64,000 nt of DNA, taken from contig NC_080701.1 in the NCBI RefSeq assembly GCF_030445035.2, forward strand, positions 25,574,798-25,638,797. The letters run 5' to 3'. Source of the stretch: Dasypus novemcinctus. Taxonomy: Eukaryota; Chordata; Mammalia; Cingulata; Dasypodidae. The position numbers and the translations under genes are program-made. The notes below the pieces were generated by a model. It did no database searches and was not told the DNA's origin. It saw only the letters and a program-made list of their open reading frames with translations. This document shows positions 34,946 through 47,306 of this stretch, in pieces. The stretch's first letter is position 1. Each line of letters begins with the position of its first letter.

Positions 34946-36770
34946 ATTTTAACGAAAGGACTGTCTAAGAAAAAAGAGGGCCATACGGCTGAACTAGGTA
35001 ATATCAATTTGTCTAATACCAGGGTTGGATCCAATAGATGTTACAAAGATGCTCTTGTATCCCAAGCAGGGAACCAATCCTATGAGATTAGAATTTTAGG
35101 AAAGTTAATCCCTTTAAGTAAATAGGCAATTGGAAGAAGAGTGAAAAAAAATTTTTAATTAAAATTTTTAAAAAATTTAATTGGCAATTGGGGCTCCCAG
35201 CTAAAGATAGGCCAAGTGAAAAGGTTTAAGTTAGCATAAGGAAACTAGATTGACGTTCTTTGAGTAGGATGCATCCATACCCTGGTTATAGGTTTCTTTG
35301 ATAACTAAAACTGAATATGTGTTAGTAGTAGAGAACTCCAAAATGTGCTGAAATTCATAGAATAGGTTGGGTTCATTCTAAACCACCTAATACCACCAAT
35401 TATGAATCATCTGAAGAAGGAGAAAGAGAAGGATAACAAGGAGGAAAGAAGGAAGGAGGAGAAATACAAGGAGACTAGAATGAAGACTGGTAGACACAAA
35501 AATGGAAATACTTTATCTGTACCAGTCTTTAATCTAGGGCACATCCATGGAAGTGGGGCATTGATGTGATTGTCATCCATCAGGTAGATAAAAGCAGAAA
35601 ACACCTTGAGAGTCACTAGGTGAATGTATATCACTGATCCAGTCTCACTTGGAACAAAACAATTCCATAGTCACAACTCTCTCCTTCAGTGATTAGGGTC
35701 AACCCCAAAGATACGATATCACCTCCTTCAGGATAATTTTCCAGGAGTACCACGCTAGTGTGAGGTGAAATTTATAGGCTGTGATTAAAGAAACATAACT
35801 TTGTTTTCTATAACTTCATTCTCAATTGGTAACAAGGAAAAGGAAAACCTGAATTTGTTCCCCCAAAAGAAACTTCTTTCAAGTATTTTCCTAACCTTGG
35901 TCATTAGGTTAAAACTCAGTTCTGAGGTCTTGCCTCCTTCTCTTGGGGGGAGATCCCAGTCCTAGAGGAGCTTTGTGGGAAGGAAAGCTGGGTCCTCCTT
36001 CTGGAACCCTCCATAGTCCAGCCTCCTGCGCTGCTATTCCAAGGTCCCACCTGGTTCTTTCGAGCACACACCGGCAACAATGTTGAAGTCTGCACAACCA
36101 AGCACAACGAGTCTACAGGCTCAAGGCCCTCACTTCCATAGCTTCCTCATTCCCACCCCAGGCTTCTTTCCCACCACTGGATCTTGTGGCACTTCCCCAG
36201 AGAGTTTTTCAGTTCCCCAGGTCACCAGGCACGGACTGCAGAACAAGGAGGTTTGGAGGCACCAAGTCAGAGCCACCAGGCTCAGCCCTCTCTCCCTGCT
36301 CTAGCTCCATGTTGGTCTAAACCTTGGATAGCGATGGGCAAGCTCCCCTGCCCTGGCGTTCTGGACATCTCTACTGCTCCTCCCCCCCTCCCCTACCAGT
36401 TTCTTCCTAAAAGAATATGGACATATGAGTGTGTTGGAGGGTACAGGGTGGGGTGGTGTAGACACCCACACTAAGTATGACTTACTGTCCTTCTATTCCT
36501 CTTTCACTCAGGAGCCTCCTCTCAAGTACCAAGAGAGCTTTCCTTGGGTTGTATTTGCTCTCTCGTTTCTTGGGCCAAGAAGATAAATTATTTCACCACC
36601 TACTTTTAGTGACCCAAGGGCTGCAGGGAAAATTCCAAATTAAAGATGCGGAAAGTACACTGGGAAATTATTTAAAAAAATATATGACCCTTTCATACAT
36701 ATATGAAAATTGCCTGTTTTCTTTGTCTACTCCACTAGACTAAGAGCTTGAGGGTAGAGAATATTAAACT
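34946..36770. other. No gene; includes a polypurine stretch
   Basis: 35405-35490 is nearly all A/G. 35930-36480 is a moderately GC-rich patch with overlapping open frames on both strands but no domain that I recognise. No repeat family is assigned. Confidence 0.4.
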
Positions 36771-37149
36771 CATCCTGGTAGTCCCACCTGCAAATATTGA
36801 ATGTTTTATAGTTTTCTGCATATAGGTCCTGTACTTCTTTGATTAAATTTATTCCTAGATATTTGAATCTTTTGTTGCTATTGTAAATGGAATTTTTTTC
36901 CCTGATTTCCTCCTCAGATCATTCAATACTAGCGTACAAAAACATTACCGATTTTTGCGTGTTGATCTTGTATCCTTCCACTCTGCTGATCCCGTTTATT
37001 AGCTCAAGCAGTTTTGTGGTAGACATTTCAGAATTCTCTAAATATAGGATCATGTCATCTGTGAATACTGAGAGTTTTACTTCCCCTTTTCCTGTTTGGA
37101 TGCCTTTAGATTGTTTTCTGTTTTTTGTTTGTTTGTGTTTTTTTTTTTA

Positions 37150-38195
37150 ATTGTCCTTTTTTTTTAAAGATACATAGTTCACAAAAAATGTTACCTTAAA
37201 AAATATAAGAGGTTCCCATATAGCCCACTCCCCACACCCCACACTCCTTCCCCCATCAACAACCCCTTTCATCATTGTGGCACATTCATCGCATTTGGTG
37301 AATACATTTTGGAGCACTGCTGCCCTGCATGGATTATAGTTTACATTGTAGTTTACACTCCTCTCCAGTCCATTCAGTGGGTTATGGCCAGATACATAAT
37401 GTCCTGCATCTGTCCCAGCTATATCATTCAGGACAACTCCAAGTCCCGAAAATGCCCCCACATCACACCTCTTTTTCCCTCTCCCTGCCTTCAGCTACTC
37501 CCATGGCTACTGTCTCCACAAAAATGATACAGTTTCTTCCATTGCTACAGTCATAATAGTCACAATACCACTAAGTCCACCCTAATCCATATTTTATTCC
37601 TCCATCCAGTGGACCCTGGGATGGTGATGTTCACTCCACCTCTAAATCGAGAGGGGGCTTAAATCCCACATGGCTGATGGATGGGATTCTCCTGCTTGCA
37701 GTTGTAGACACTCTCGGTTCCCTGGTGTGGTGGTCGACCATCCTCACCTCTCTCTCAGCTGACCTGGGTAAATTCAATGAACTGGAGAGTAGGTGAGGCT
37801 CAGGGCCCAACTAGCACATGGTCAGTCCAGAGATTCAAGTCTCCCGAGTATACACCAACCCAGGGTCAACCACAGGTTCAATAAAAGTGACAGAAGAGGC
37901 ATGTGTAGAAAGGCCACATCTGAGTCCAATTCCATCACACTCAGGAGCACAAATTCCAAAGTAGGGCCCACTGGCAAGGCACTGAACTCCGGAGCCATCT
38001 GCCATGACTGTAGGACCTGGGTGTCTCCATAGCCCTCAGGAGCACCAGTACCTGGGGTTGTATCTACTTTGGCTGTCTCTGGGATCCTGCTGAGACGTGC
38101 ACAAGCGTGACCCCTCTGATGACCTCCTGACTCATTTTGAAGTCTCTTAGCCATATAAACTCATTTGTCTTTACCATTTCCCCCTTTATTCAAGG
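37150..38195 (-). mobile_element. Z-type L1-like block, copy 3, inside L1 A
   Basis: The minus-strand reading gives the same order as copy 1, ending (low coordinates) AAAAAAAAAGGACAATT. It extends farther at its 5' side (to about 38195), where the minus strand is open for 110 codons (38154-37822). It lies in the A-rich codon run of ORF2 between the text of 37136 and 38220. Confidence 0.8.
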
Positions 38196-38572
38196 TCTTA
38201 GATTGAGTTTTATTTTTATTTTTTCTCCTCTAATTGCTTGAGCTAGAACTTCTAGCACAATGTTCAGTAATAGTGGTGACAGAAGGCATCCTTGTCTTGT
38301 TCCTGAGCTTGGAGGGAAAGCGTTCAACCTTTGGGTACAATGTTGGTGCTGGGTTTTCATATATGCCTTTTATCATATAAAGGAAGTTTCTTTCTCTTCC
38401 TATATTTCAAAGTGTTTTTATCAAGAAAGGATGCTGAGTTTTGTTAAATTTCTTTACTGCTTTGATTGAGATGATCATATGGTTTTGGTGTGGGTTTTTT
38501 TCTTTTTTCTTTTTCGGCCTAATTTTCTCTTTTCTTTTTATTTTTTTCAGTGTTTTAAGTTTATTTCTAATT

Positions 38573-39000
38573 GTATTTTTTAAAGATACATAGATCACAA
38601 AAAATGTTACATTAAAAAATAGAAGAGGGAAGCGGACTTGGCCCAGTGGTTAGGGCGTCCGCCTACCACATGGGAGGTCCGCAGTTCAAACCCCGGGCCT
38701 CCTTGACCCGTGTGCAGCTGGCCCATGCACAGCGCTGATGCGTGCAAGGAGTGCGGTGCCACACAGGGGTGTCCCCCGCGTAGGGGAGCCCCACGTGTAA
38801 GGAGTGCGCCCCGTAAGCAGAGCCGCCCACCGCGAAAGAAAGTGCAGCCTGCCCAGGAGTGGCGCCGCACACACGGAGAGCTGATACAGCAAGATGACGC
38901 AACAGAAAGAAACACAGATTCCCGTGCCGCTGACAACAACAGAAGTGGACAAAGAACACGGAGCAAATAGAAGAAGTTCCCATATGCCCCACACCCCACA
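38573..39000 (-). mobile_element. Z-type short 3' end, broken by a DAS SINE
   Basis: Only the last roughly 100 bp of Z (AAAGATACATAGATCACAAAAAATG ... CCCATATGCCCCACACCCCA), interrupted at 38627-38964. Confidence 0.75.
38627..38964 (+). mobile_element. 3'-truncated DAS SINE
   Basis: The head and body are complete, but the copy stops at GGAGCAAATAGA, the internal position where intact copies read GCAAATAGACACAGAG. The direct repeat AAATAGAAGA lies at 38617-38626 and 38965-38974. There is no A-tail. Confidence 0.9.
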
Positions 39001-39686
39001 CCCCATCCCCTGTATTTCCTTCAATTTGTAAGGTAGTGTATTATATTAAGTGATTTTCTTAGGTTGAATCATCCTTGCATACCAGGAATAAACAACACAT
39101 GGTTGTGATGTACAAGTCTTTTGATATGCTGTTGGATTAGATTTGCAGATATTTTGTTTAGAATTTTTGCAGCTAAGTTCATTAGACAGATTGGCTTGTA
39201 AATTTCTTATAATATCTTTATCTGACTTTGTTATTAGGGTGATGGCTTCATAAAATGTATGGAATAATTTTCCCTCCTTTTTAACATTTTTGAAGAGTAT
39301 AAATAGGATTGATGTTAATTCTTCCCAAAATGCTTGGTAGAATTGACCTGTGGAGCCACGTGGTCCTGGATTTTCTTTGTTGGGAGATTTTTGATGACTG
39401 ATTCAGTCTCTCTAAATGTGATTGTAAGTTCTTGTATCTCTTGTAGCATTAGTATAGTTTCTTTTTGCATTTCTAGAAATTTGTCCATTTCATCTAGGTT
39501 GTCTAATTTGTTGGCATACAGTTTCTCATAATACTCTCCTATTATCCTTTATATTTCTGTGGGGTTAGTCATACTTTGCCCCTTTCATTTCTGATTTCAT
39601 TTATTTGTATCTTCTCTCTTCTTTTCTTTGTTAGTCTAGCCAGAGGTTTGTCAATTTTACTGATCTTCTCAAATAACCAGCTTTTG

Positions 39687-40080
39687 GGAAACAGACTTGG
39701 CCCAGTGGTTAGGGCGTCCACCTACCACATGGGAGGTCCGCAGTTCAAACCCTGGGCCTCCTTGACCCATGTGGAGCTGGCCCAGGCACAGTCCTAATGT
39801 CTGCAAGGAGTGCCATGCCCCCGCCTAGGGGAGCCTCGCCCGCAAGGAGTGCACCCTGTAAGGAGAGCCGCCCAGCGTGACAGAAAATGCAGCCTGCCCA
39901 AGAGTGGCGCTGCACACATGGAGAGCTGACACAGCAAGAAGATGCAACAAAACGAAACACAGATTCCCAGTGTCTCTAATAAGGACAGAAGCAGTCACAG
40001 AAGAACACACAGTGAATGGACACAGAGAGCAGACAACTGGGGGAGGGGAGAAATAAACAAAAAATAAATCTTAAAAAAAA
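39687..40080 (+). mobile_element. DAS SINE in L1 A
   Basis: Head GGAAACAGACTTGGCCCAGTGG, tail AAAATAAATCTTA10. The L1 words CCAGCTTTTG / CAGCTTTTGG flank it as TSD. Confidence 0.92.
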
Positions 40081-40269
40081 AACAGCTTTTGGTTTTGTTG
40101 ATTCTTTTCTTGTTATTGTTCTCAACTTCGTTTCTTTCTGCACTAAACAATAATTTCCTTCCTTCTACTGACTCTGGGAATGGTTTGCTCTTCTTTTCCT
40201 AGTTATTCCAGTTGTTCAGTTTGATCTTTGATTTTAGCTCTTCTTTTTTAATATAGGAATATTTTTTGT

Positions 40270-40505
40270 CTTTATTTATTTTTTTAATGTTATATTAAAA
40301 AAATATGAGGTCCCCATATACCCCCCACCCCCTTCACCCCACTCCTCCCATAACAACCTCCTCCATCATCATGGGACATTCATTGCTGTTGGTGAATACA
40401 TCTCTGAGCACTGCTGCACCACATGGTCAATGGTCCACATTATAGTTTACACTCTCGCCCAGTCCACCCAGTGGGCCATGGGAGGACATACAATGTCCAG
40501 TAACA
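40270..40505 (-). mobile_element. Z-type 3' end, truncated copy in L1 A
   Basis: Contains the reverse of the Z end (GAGGTCCCCATATACCCCCC, GTGAATACATCTCTGAGCAC, TTATAGTTTACACTC), with the L1 resuming at about 40506. Confidence 0.8.
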
Positions 40506-41329
40506 ATATAGGAATCTAGGGCCTTCACTGTATCCCGTAAGTTTTGATAAGTTGTGTTCTCATTTTCATTTGTTTCAATATATTTACTAATTTCACTTAC
40601 AATTTCTTCTTTGAGCCACTGATTAGTTAGGTGTGTGTTGTTCAGCCTCCACACATTTGTGAATTTACCACTTTCCCATCTATTGTTGATTTCCAGTTTC
40701 ATTCCATTATGATCTGAGAAGGTGTTTTATTTAATTTCAGTCTTTTTGGATTTATTGAGAGTTGCATTGTGACCTAACATGTAGTCTATCCTGGAGAAAG
40801 ATCCATAAGTACTTGGGAAAATCCGAAATCCACTAAGTTTTGGTGCAATGTTCTGTATATGTCTGTTAGGTCTAGCTCATTTATCATATTGTTCAAGTTC
40901 TGTGTTTCCTTGTTGATCTTCTGTCCAGTTGTTCTATCTAATGATGTGAGTGGTGTGTTGCAGTCTCCAATTGTTTTGTAAAGTTGTCTACTTCTCTCTT
41001 CAGTTTTGCCAGACTTTGTCTCATGTATTTTTGGGGCACTCTTGTTAAGGTGCATAGATATTTATAACTTCTTTCTTCCTGGTGGATTGTCCCTTTTATT
41101 AATATATATTGGCCTTCTGTACTCTTATAACTTTTTGCATTTAAAGTCTGTTTTGTCTGACATTAGTATAGCTGCCCGTGCTCTTTTTTGGTTACTGTTT
41201 ACATGGAGTATCTTTTTCCAACCTTTCACTTTCAGCTGGTTTGTATCCCTGGGTCTAAGGCGAATCTCTGGTAGGCAGCATTGGATGGCTCATGGTTTTT
41301 TTTATCCATTCTCTCAACGTATGTCTTTT

Positions 41330-41560
41330 TTTTTTTATTTTTTATTTTTTTATGTACTGGGGCCAGGTTTTGAGCCCAGGATCTTGTATGTGGGAAGCCA
41401 GCACCAATCATTGAACCACATCGGCACCCCTGAATTGGTTTTTTCATTTGTTTGCTTTTTCTTCATTTCTTTGTTTTTTTAGGCGGAACCAGGGCTCAAA
41501 CCCAGGACCTCTGATGTGGGAAGCATGTGCTCAGTAGCTTGAGCCACAACTGTTCCTCAG
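41330..41560 (-). mobile_element. Two short tRNA-only SINEs, head to tail
   Basis: 41335-41438 (minus strand CCGATGTGGTTCAATGAT... GGGCTCAAAACCTGG) and 41472-41560 (minus strand AACAGTTGTGGCTCAAGC, B box GGTTTGAGCCC). T-runs at the low ends mark the tails. Confidence 0.75.
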
Positions 41561-41572
41561 CCTATATCTTTT

Positions 41573-41941
41573 TCTTGAAACCATTTATTTTACTTATTTA
41601 TTTCTTCCCCCCACCTTATTGTTTATGCTTGCTGCCTGCTCTTTGTGTCTGTTCATTGTATGCACTCTTTTTTAGGAGGCACCAAGAACCAAACCCGGGA
41701 TCTCTCATGTAGGAGGAAGGTGCCCAATCACTTGAACCACCTCCATTCCCTGCTTGTTGTGTCTCCTCATTGTATCATCTCGTTGTGTCATCTTGTTGAA
41801 TCATCTTGTTGCATCAGCTCACAGCAACAGCCCATCACATCAGCTCACTGCTCATTTTCTTTAGGAAGCACCGGGAAAAGAAACTGGAATCCCCCATGTG
41901 GTAGGTGGGCACCCAACTATTTGAGCCACATCTGCTTCCCA
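41573..41941 (-). mobile_element. Dimeric tRNA-derived SINE
   Basis: TSD AGCCTATATCTTTT at 41559-41572 and 41942-41956. Two heads on the minus strand: GAAGCAGATGTGGCTCAAAT and AGGAATGGAGGTGGTTCAAG. Confidence 0.88.
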
Positions 41942-42344
41942 AGCCTATATCTTTTGATTGGGGAGTTTAATCCATTCACATTCAATGATACTACTGTAAA
42001 TGTATTATTTACTTCCACCATTTCATTCTTTGGCTTTCATATGTCATACGTTATTTTTATGTGTCTTTTGACTTTTTGGTTATCCTTTCTGCTATTCTTT
42101 CTTCTATACTTTCCTCCAAGCGTCTCCATCCTTCTTTTTCTTTCAGGCTATAAGGCTTCCTTTACCATTCCTGCAAAGGTGGATTCCTTTTTATGAACTC
42201 TCTTAGTTTCTATTTGTGAATATTTTAAACTCATTTGCATATTTGAAGGACAATATTGCTGGATAAATAATTCTTGGCTGGCAATTTTTCTCTTTCAGTA
42301 TCCTAATTGTATCATACTATTGTCTTCTTACCTCCATTGTTTCT

Positions 42345-42605
42345 GTTTTTTTGTTTTGTTTGTTTTGTTTGGGTTTGTTTTTTTTTGGTTTTTTAGTATT
42401 TAACAAATCAATTTTACTGATACATATTAATAAAGCACACAATTCATCCAAAGTGTACATCAGTGGTATTTGGTGTAATCACATAGTTGTGCATTCATTA
42501 CCTCAATCATTATTAGAGCATTTTTATTATTTCAGTAATGAATATAACAAACAAGAAAATTCTTTACCTCTCAATCTCTGTGTTTCCCGTGATGTGCACA
42601 GCTGC
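42345..42605 (-). mobile_element. L1 3' end fragment
   Basis: Parallel in wording to 42625-42750 (TTACTGATACATATTAATAA; GTGTAATCACATAGTTGTGCATTC), so it is a separate L1 terminus abutting L1 B. Confidence 0.6.
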
Positions 42606-43027
42606 TATTTCTGGCTATTCTTGCACAATTATTTATTTATTCATTAAGCAGCTTTACTGAGATATATTCACATGCCATATGATCTATCTAAAATGTATAG
42701 TCAATGGCTTTTAGTATAATCACAATGTTGTGCATTCATCACAAAAAAAATTTTAGAACTATTTCATTACTCCAAAAAGAAAAACTCCATACCTTTTAGC
42801 ATGCCTTCCCTAGCCCTACATAACCAGTAAGCAAATTTCATCTTTATAAATTGATTTATATTTACATTTTATACCAGTGGAATCATGCAATATGTTACAA
42901 AATATATTTAGTTCATAATAGCACAATCATACAGTATTTGTCCTTCTGTGTCTGGCTTGTTTCACTCAACATAATGTCCTCCAAGTTCATCCATGTTGTC
43001 ATATGCCTTGCAACTTCATTTCTTCTT

Positions 43028-43403
43028 TTTTTTTTTTTTAAAGATTTATTTTTATTTATTTAATTCCCCTCCCCTCCCCCGGTTGTCTGTTTTCTGTGTC
43101 TTTTTGCTGCGTCTTGTTTCTTTGTCCACTTCTGTTGTCGTCAGCGGCACGGGAAGTGTGGGTGGTGCCATTCCTCGGCAGGCTGCTCCCTCCTTCGCGC
43201 TGGGCGGCTCTCCTTATGGGTGCACTCCTTGCGCATGCGGCGCCCCTACGCGGGGGACACCTCTGTGTAGCACGGCACTCCTTGCGCGCATCAGCACTGC
43301 GCATGGGCCAGCTCCACACGGGTCAAGGAGGCCTGGGGCTTGAACCGCGGACCTCCCATGTGGTAGGCGGACGCCCTAACCACTGGGCCAAAGTCCGTTT
43401 CCC
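43028..43403 (-). mobile_element. DAS SINE, deletion subfamily, minus copy
   Basis: TSD TTCATTTCTTCTT / TCATTTCTTCTT. It shares the head variant GGACTTTGGCCCAG, the GGTTCAAGCCCC B-box form and the same body deletion with the copy at 2589-2964. The two are nearly identical overall. Confidence 0.95.
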
Positions 43404-43688
43404 TCATTTCTTCTTAAAACTGCATAATATTTTACCATGTGAGTATACAACAGTTTGTTTATCCATTGATCGGTTGATGGATACCTGAGTTGCTTCCAAA
43501 TTTTGACAATTGTGAATCATGTCACTACGAACATCGGTATACTATGTCTATTTGTGTCAACTGCTCTCAGTTCCTCTGGGTATGTACCCAGTAGTGGCAT
43601 GGCCAGGTCATGTGGCAAGTCTATATTCAACTTCCTTATGAACTGCCAAACGGTTCTCCACAGTGGCTGGACCATTGTACAATCCCAC

Positions 43689-44360
43689 TGTGGCAGTCTG
43701 ATATCACTTCTGAATTCAAAAAAGAGATGTAGATTATGTTTGTAAACTGTCTGTTCCTCTGGGCATGATACCTTTGATTGTATTAGATTTCACTAATACA
43801 ATTATGTATTAATTGATATGTAATAATTGATTAAATTATGTTAAGAGTAGGACTTTGATTCAACCACATCATTAAGGCGACTCAGTTTGAGTCCCTGTTC
43901 CCTTTGTGGGCTATATAAAGGGACACTTAATCAAGGAGACACGCAGAAGAATACACATGTGAAAAACAGAGAGCTCCTAAAACACGGAAGAGGACTTCGA
44001 TCCTGCCGCCCCCAGGCAGAGATGAGCTATTCACCTGCTAGTATGCAGCTGAAGAGACCAGAGCCCTGAACAGCTGAGCAGGCCCGGAAATAAGGGAGCC
44101 TACAGCTGAGATCTGAAGAAGATGGGCCCACGAGCCTTCAGAGGAAAAAGAGGAAGGCTGAACTCTCACAGATACCACCTGCCATCTTGCACCAACACGT
44201 GGCAACAGACCTTGAGTCAGAAAATACCTCTTATATTATCTTGAGTTGGACTCTTTGGAGCCTTATAACTGGAAGATTTTACCCCAAATACATACCCTTT
44301 ATAATAACCAACAGATTTCTGGTATTTTGCATCATTAGCACTCTTTGGCTCACTAATCTA
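43689..44360 (+). mobile_element. LTR-like element X in L1 B
   Basis: TGTGGCAGTCTGAT ... CTCACTAATCTA between CCCAC (43684-43688) and CCTAC (44361-44365), a one-mismatch 5-bp TSD. It is longer than other X copies because of extra middle sequence around 43900-44150. Confidence 0.82.
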
Positions 44361-45670
44361 CCTACCAGCAGTGAATAAGTGTTCCTTTCTCTCCACATCT
44401 CCTCCAACACTTGTAGTTCTCTGTCTCTTTAACAGTGGCATTCTGATAGGTGTGAAATGATATCTCATAATTTTGGTTTGCATTTCCCTAATCATTAGTG
44501 ATGTTAAACTTTTTGTGTGTGTGCCATTTGTATTTCTTCTTTGAACAAATGTCTATTCAAGCCATTTGCCCATTTTTAAATTGTGTCACTTGTCTTTTTC
44601 TTGTTGAGTTGTAATATCCTTTATATATCATGGATATTAAACCGTTATCCAACATGTGATTTCCAAATATTTTCTCCCATTGAGTCAGCTGCCTTTTCAC
44701 CCTTTTGACAAAGTCCTATGAGGTGCACAAGTATTTAATTTTGAGGAGATCCCATTTATCTATTTTTTTTTCTTTAGTTCTGAATGCTTTGGGTATAAGG
44801 ACCAAGAAACCGCCACCTACCACAAGGTCTTTAAGATGTTTCCCTACATTTTCTTCTAGTCATTTTATGGTCCTGGCTTTCATATTTAGGTCTTTGATTG
44901 ATTTTCAGTTAATTCTTGTATAGGAGTGAGATAAGGGCCTCTTTCATTCTTTTGGTTATGGATATCTAGTTCTCCCAGCACCATTTGTTGAAGAAGCTGT
45001 TTTTTCCCATTAATATGGACTTAGTAGGTTCATAAAAAAACAGTTGACTGGTAGTGGATTCTTAGAGGAGATGAGGATAACTGAGATGGACTATTCATGT
45101 TTAACGTATGTAGAAGTTTTAATTAGCTTTACTGTAAAAGTGGGGAAATGTATAGAGTGGGTGGTAACTCGAAGTGATAACAGCTAGTTTATAAATGGGG
45201 ATGTGGCTAAAAATGGTAGTCTAGGTATGTAAATGACAACTGACAGAATGCTATAGAATCATCTAGGGACTTAATAGCAAAGTAAACCAGAGGTAGATGA
45301 TATAGATACAAGAGTGTCCTGTGTGAGCTAGAGCAAATGTACATCACTATTGCAGGGTGGTGGGAATGTGGAGAAGCATGGGAAAAATACAACTGGAGTG
45401 ACCTAGGGACTGTGGTTAGCAGTAATAATATAATATACCTGCATCTATGCCAAAGATGTACTGTGTTGATAATGGGACAGTATGGAAAATCTGTGCCAAA
45501 TGTACACTATGGACATGGTAACAGTCAGATGATATTATCTTATCTGTAACAAATATTCCCTCAGAGTGTGGTGTGTTGAAAGAGGGGTGTTGTTTGGGAA
45601 TTCTGCACATGTGCATGATTGTTTTATAAGTTTATAACTTCTGTCCTAAAAAATATATTAAAAAAAATAA

Positions 45671-46071
45671 TGGGCGGCGGACTTGGCCCAGTGATTAGGG
45701 CATCCATCGACCAGGTGGGAGGTCCGCGGTTCAAACTCCGGGCCTCCTTGACTCATGTGGAGCTGGCCCATGTGCAGTGCTGATGCCCACAGGGAAGGCC
45801 CTGCCACGCAGGGGTGTCCCCGGGTAGGGGAACCCTACGCGCAAGGAGTGCACCCCTTAGGGAGAACCGCCCGGCACGAAAGAGAGTGCACCCTGCCTAG
45901 GAATGGCGCCGCACACACGGAGAGCTGACACAACAAGATGACGCAATGAAAATAAACACAGATTCCCATGCTGCTGACAACAACAGAAGTGGACAAAGAA
46001 GATGCAGCAAACAGACACAGAGAACAGACAACCGGGGTGAGGGGAGAAGGGGAGAGAAATAAATAAATCTT
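45671..46071 (+). mobile_element. DAS SINE
   Basis: Head GGGCGGCGGACTTGGCCCAG. AAATAAATAAATCTTT tail. TSD approximately AAAATAAT. Confidence 0.9.
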
Positions 46072-46148
46072 TAAAATAATAATAGCGTGGGTTAGGGGGG
46101 AAATACACCAAATGTAAGATAAGGACTATAATTAACAGTAAGATTTTT

Positions 46149-46556
46149 TTTAAGATTTATTTATTTATTTCTCTCCCCCCCCCCCCCCACCCTGGTTGTC
46201 TGTTCTCTGTGTCTATTTCCTGCATCTTCTTTGTCCACTTCCATTGTTGTCAGCGGCACGGGAATCTGTATTTCTTTTTTGTTGTCATCTTTTTTTGTGT
46301 CAGCTCTCCATGTGTGCGGCGCCATTCCTGGGCAGGCTGCACTTTCTTTTGCGCTGGGCGGCTCTCTTTACGGGGCACACTCCTTGCGCGCGGGGCTCCC
46401 CTACGCGGGGGACACCCTTGCGTGGCACGGCACTCCTTGCGCGCATCAGCACTGTGCATGGGCCAGTTCCACGTGAGTCAAGGAGGCCCAGGGTTTGAAC
46501 CGTGGACCTCCCATGTGGTAGACAGACGCCCTAACCACTGGGCCAAGTCTGCCGCC
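46149..46556 (-). mobile_element. DAS SINE
   Basis: TSD TTAACAGTAAGATTTTT on both sides. C12 run at 46176-46187. Head on the minus strand: GGCGGCAGACTTGGCCCAG. Confidence 0.94.
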
Positions 46557-47306
46557 TTAACAGTAAGATTTTTACAATATTCTTTCATAATATGTAACAA
46601 ACATCTCACAACAATGCAAGGTATTGATGGAGGGTCAATGTATGTGGCCCCTGTATGATGTTATACATGTTTGCTTTTTAAGTTCACCACTTCTACTATA
46701 CATTTGTTGTTTATGTGTGTTCATATATACATGATACAAAAATAATAATAGGGGGAAAATACTTTGGTTAGCAGTAATATTTTGACAACGCTGTTTAATC
46801 ATTAGTTAAAAATGTTTAACAACAATGCAAGGTATTGGTGGTAGGGTGAGGTATGAGAGTCCTGTATGATGTTATATATGTTTGTTTTGTAAATTCACAA
46901 CTATTACTATACACTTATTGTTTATGTATGTTTATGTATGAGTGACATACTTCAATACATTTCTTTTTATTTAAAAAAACAGTTGACCTTAGAGGTGAGG
47001 GTTTATTTCTAGACTCTCAATTCTATTCCAGTGATCACTGTGTCTATCTTGATGCCAGTATCATGCTGTTTGACCACTGTGGCTTAGTAATATGTTTCAA
47101 GATCAGGCAATGAAATTCCTCCCATGTTACTCTTCTTTTTGAGAATGCTTTTGGCTATTTGAGTGCACTTTCCCTTCCAAATGAATTTCATAATTGCCTT
47201 TTCTATTTCTATAAAGTAGGCTGTTGGAGTTTTGATTGTTATTGCATTGAATCTATAAATCAGTTTGGGTAGGATTGACAATTTCATGATATTTCGTCTT
47301 CCAATG

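Larger units (their letters stand above)
36772..42340 (-). mobile_element. L1 ORF1/ORF2 fragment A with multiple inserts
   Basis: Minus-strand L1 (RT side at low coordinates, RT up to EN and ORF1-type sequence at 40.5-42.3 kb). About 2.9 kb remains after removing inserts at 37150-38195, 38573-39000, 39687-40080, about 40270-40505, and three SINEs between 41330 and 41941. The RT motif at about 37050 encodes FTDD. It is colinear with L1-B at 47.8-52.4 kb. Confidence 0.88.
45049..46972 (+). mobile_element. Inserted L1 3' end with reiterated modules
   Basis: Exact 15-bp TSD AAAAAAACAGTTGAC at 45034-45048 and 46973-46987. It carries one 3' block (45049-45670), then modules of similar wording (46072-46745 and 46745-46972), with two DAS SINEs in between. 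Orientation is opposite to L1 B. Confidence 0.9.

Noticed and set aside
36184-36474. Possible exon in a moderately GC-rich patch
   Set aside because: Overlapping open frames on both strands, no recognisable protein, no convincing splice sites.
41000-41500. Long membrane-protein-like frames rich in Phe/Leu/Ser in the 36-53 kb region
   Set aside because: They are antisense readings of minus-strand L1 (A-rich sense strand gives T-rich antisense and so hydrophobic residues).
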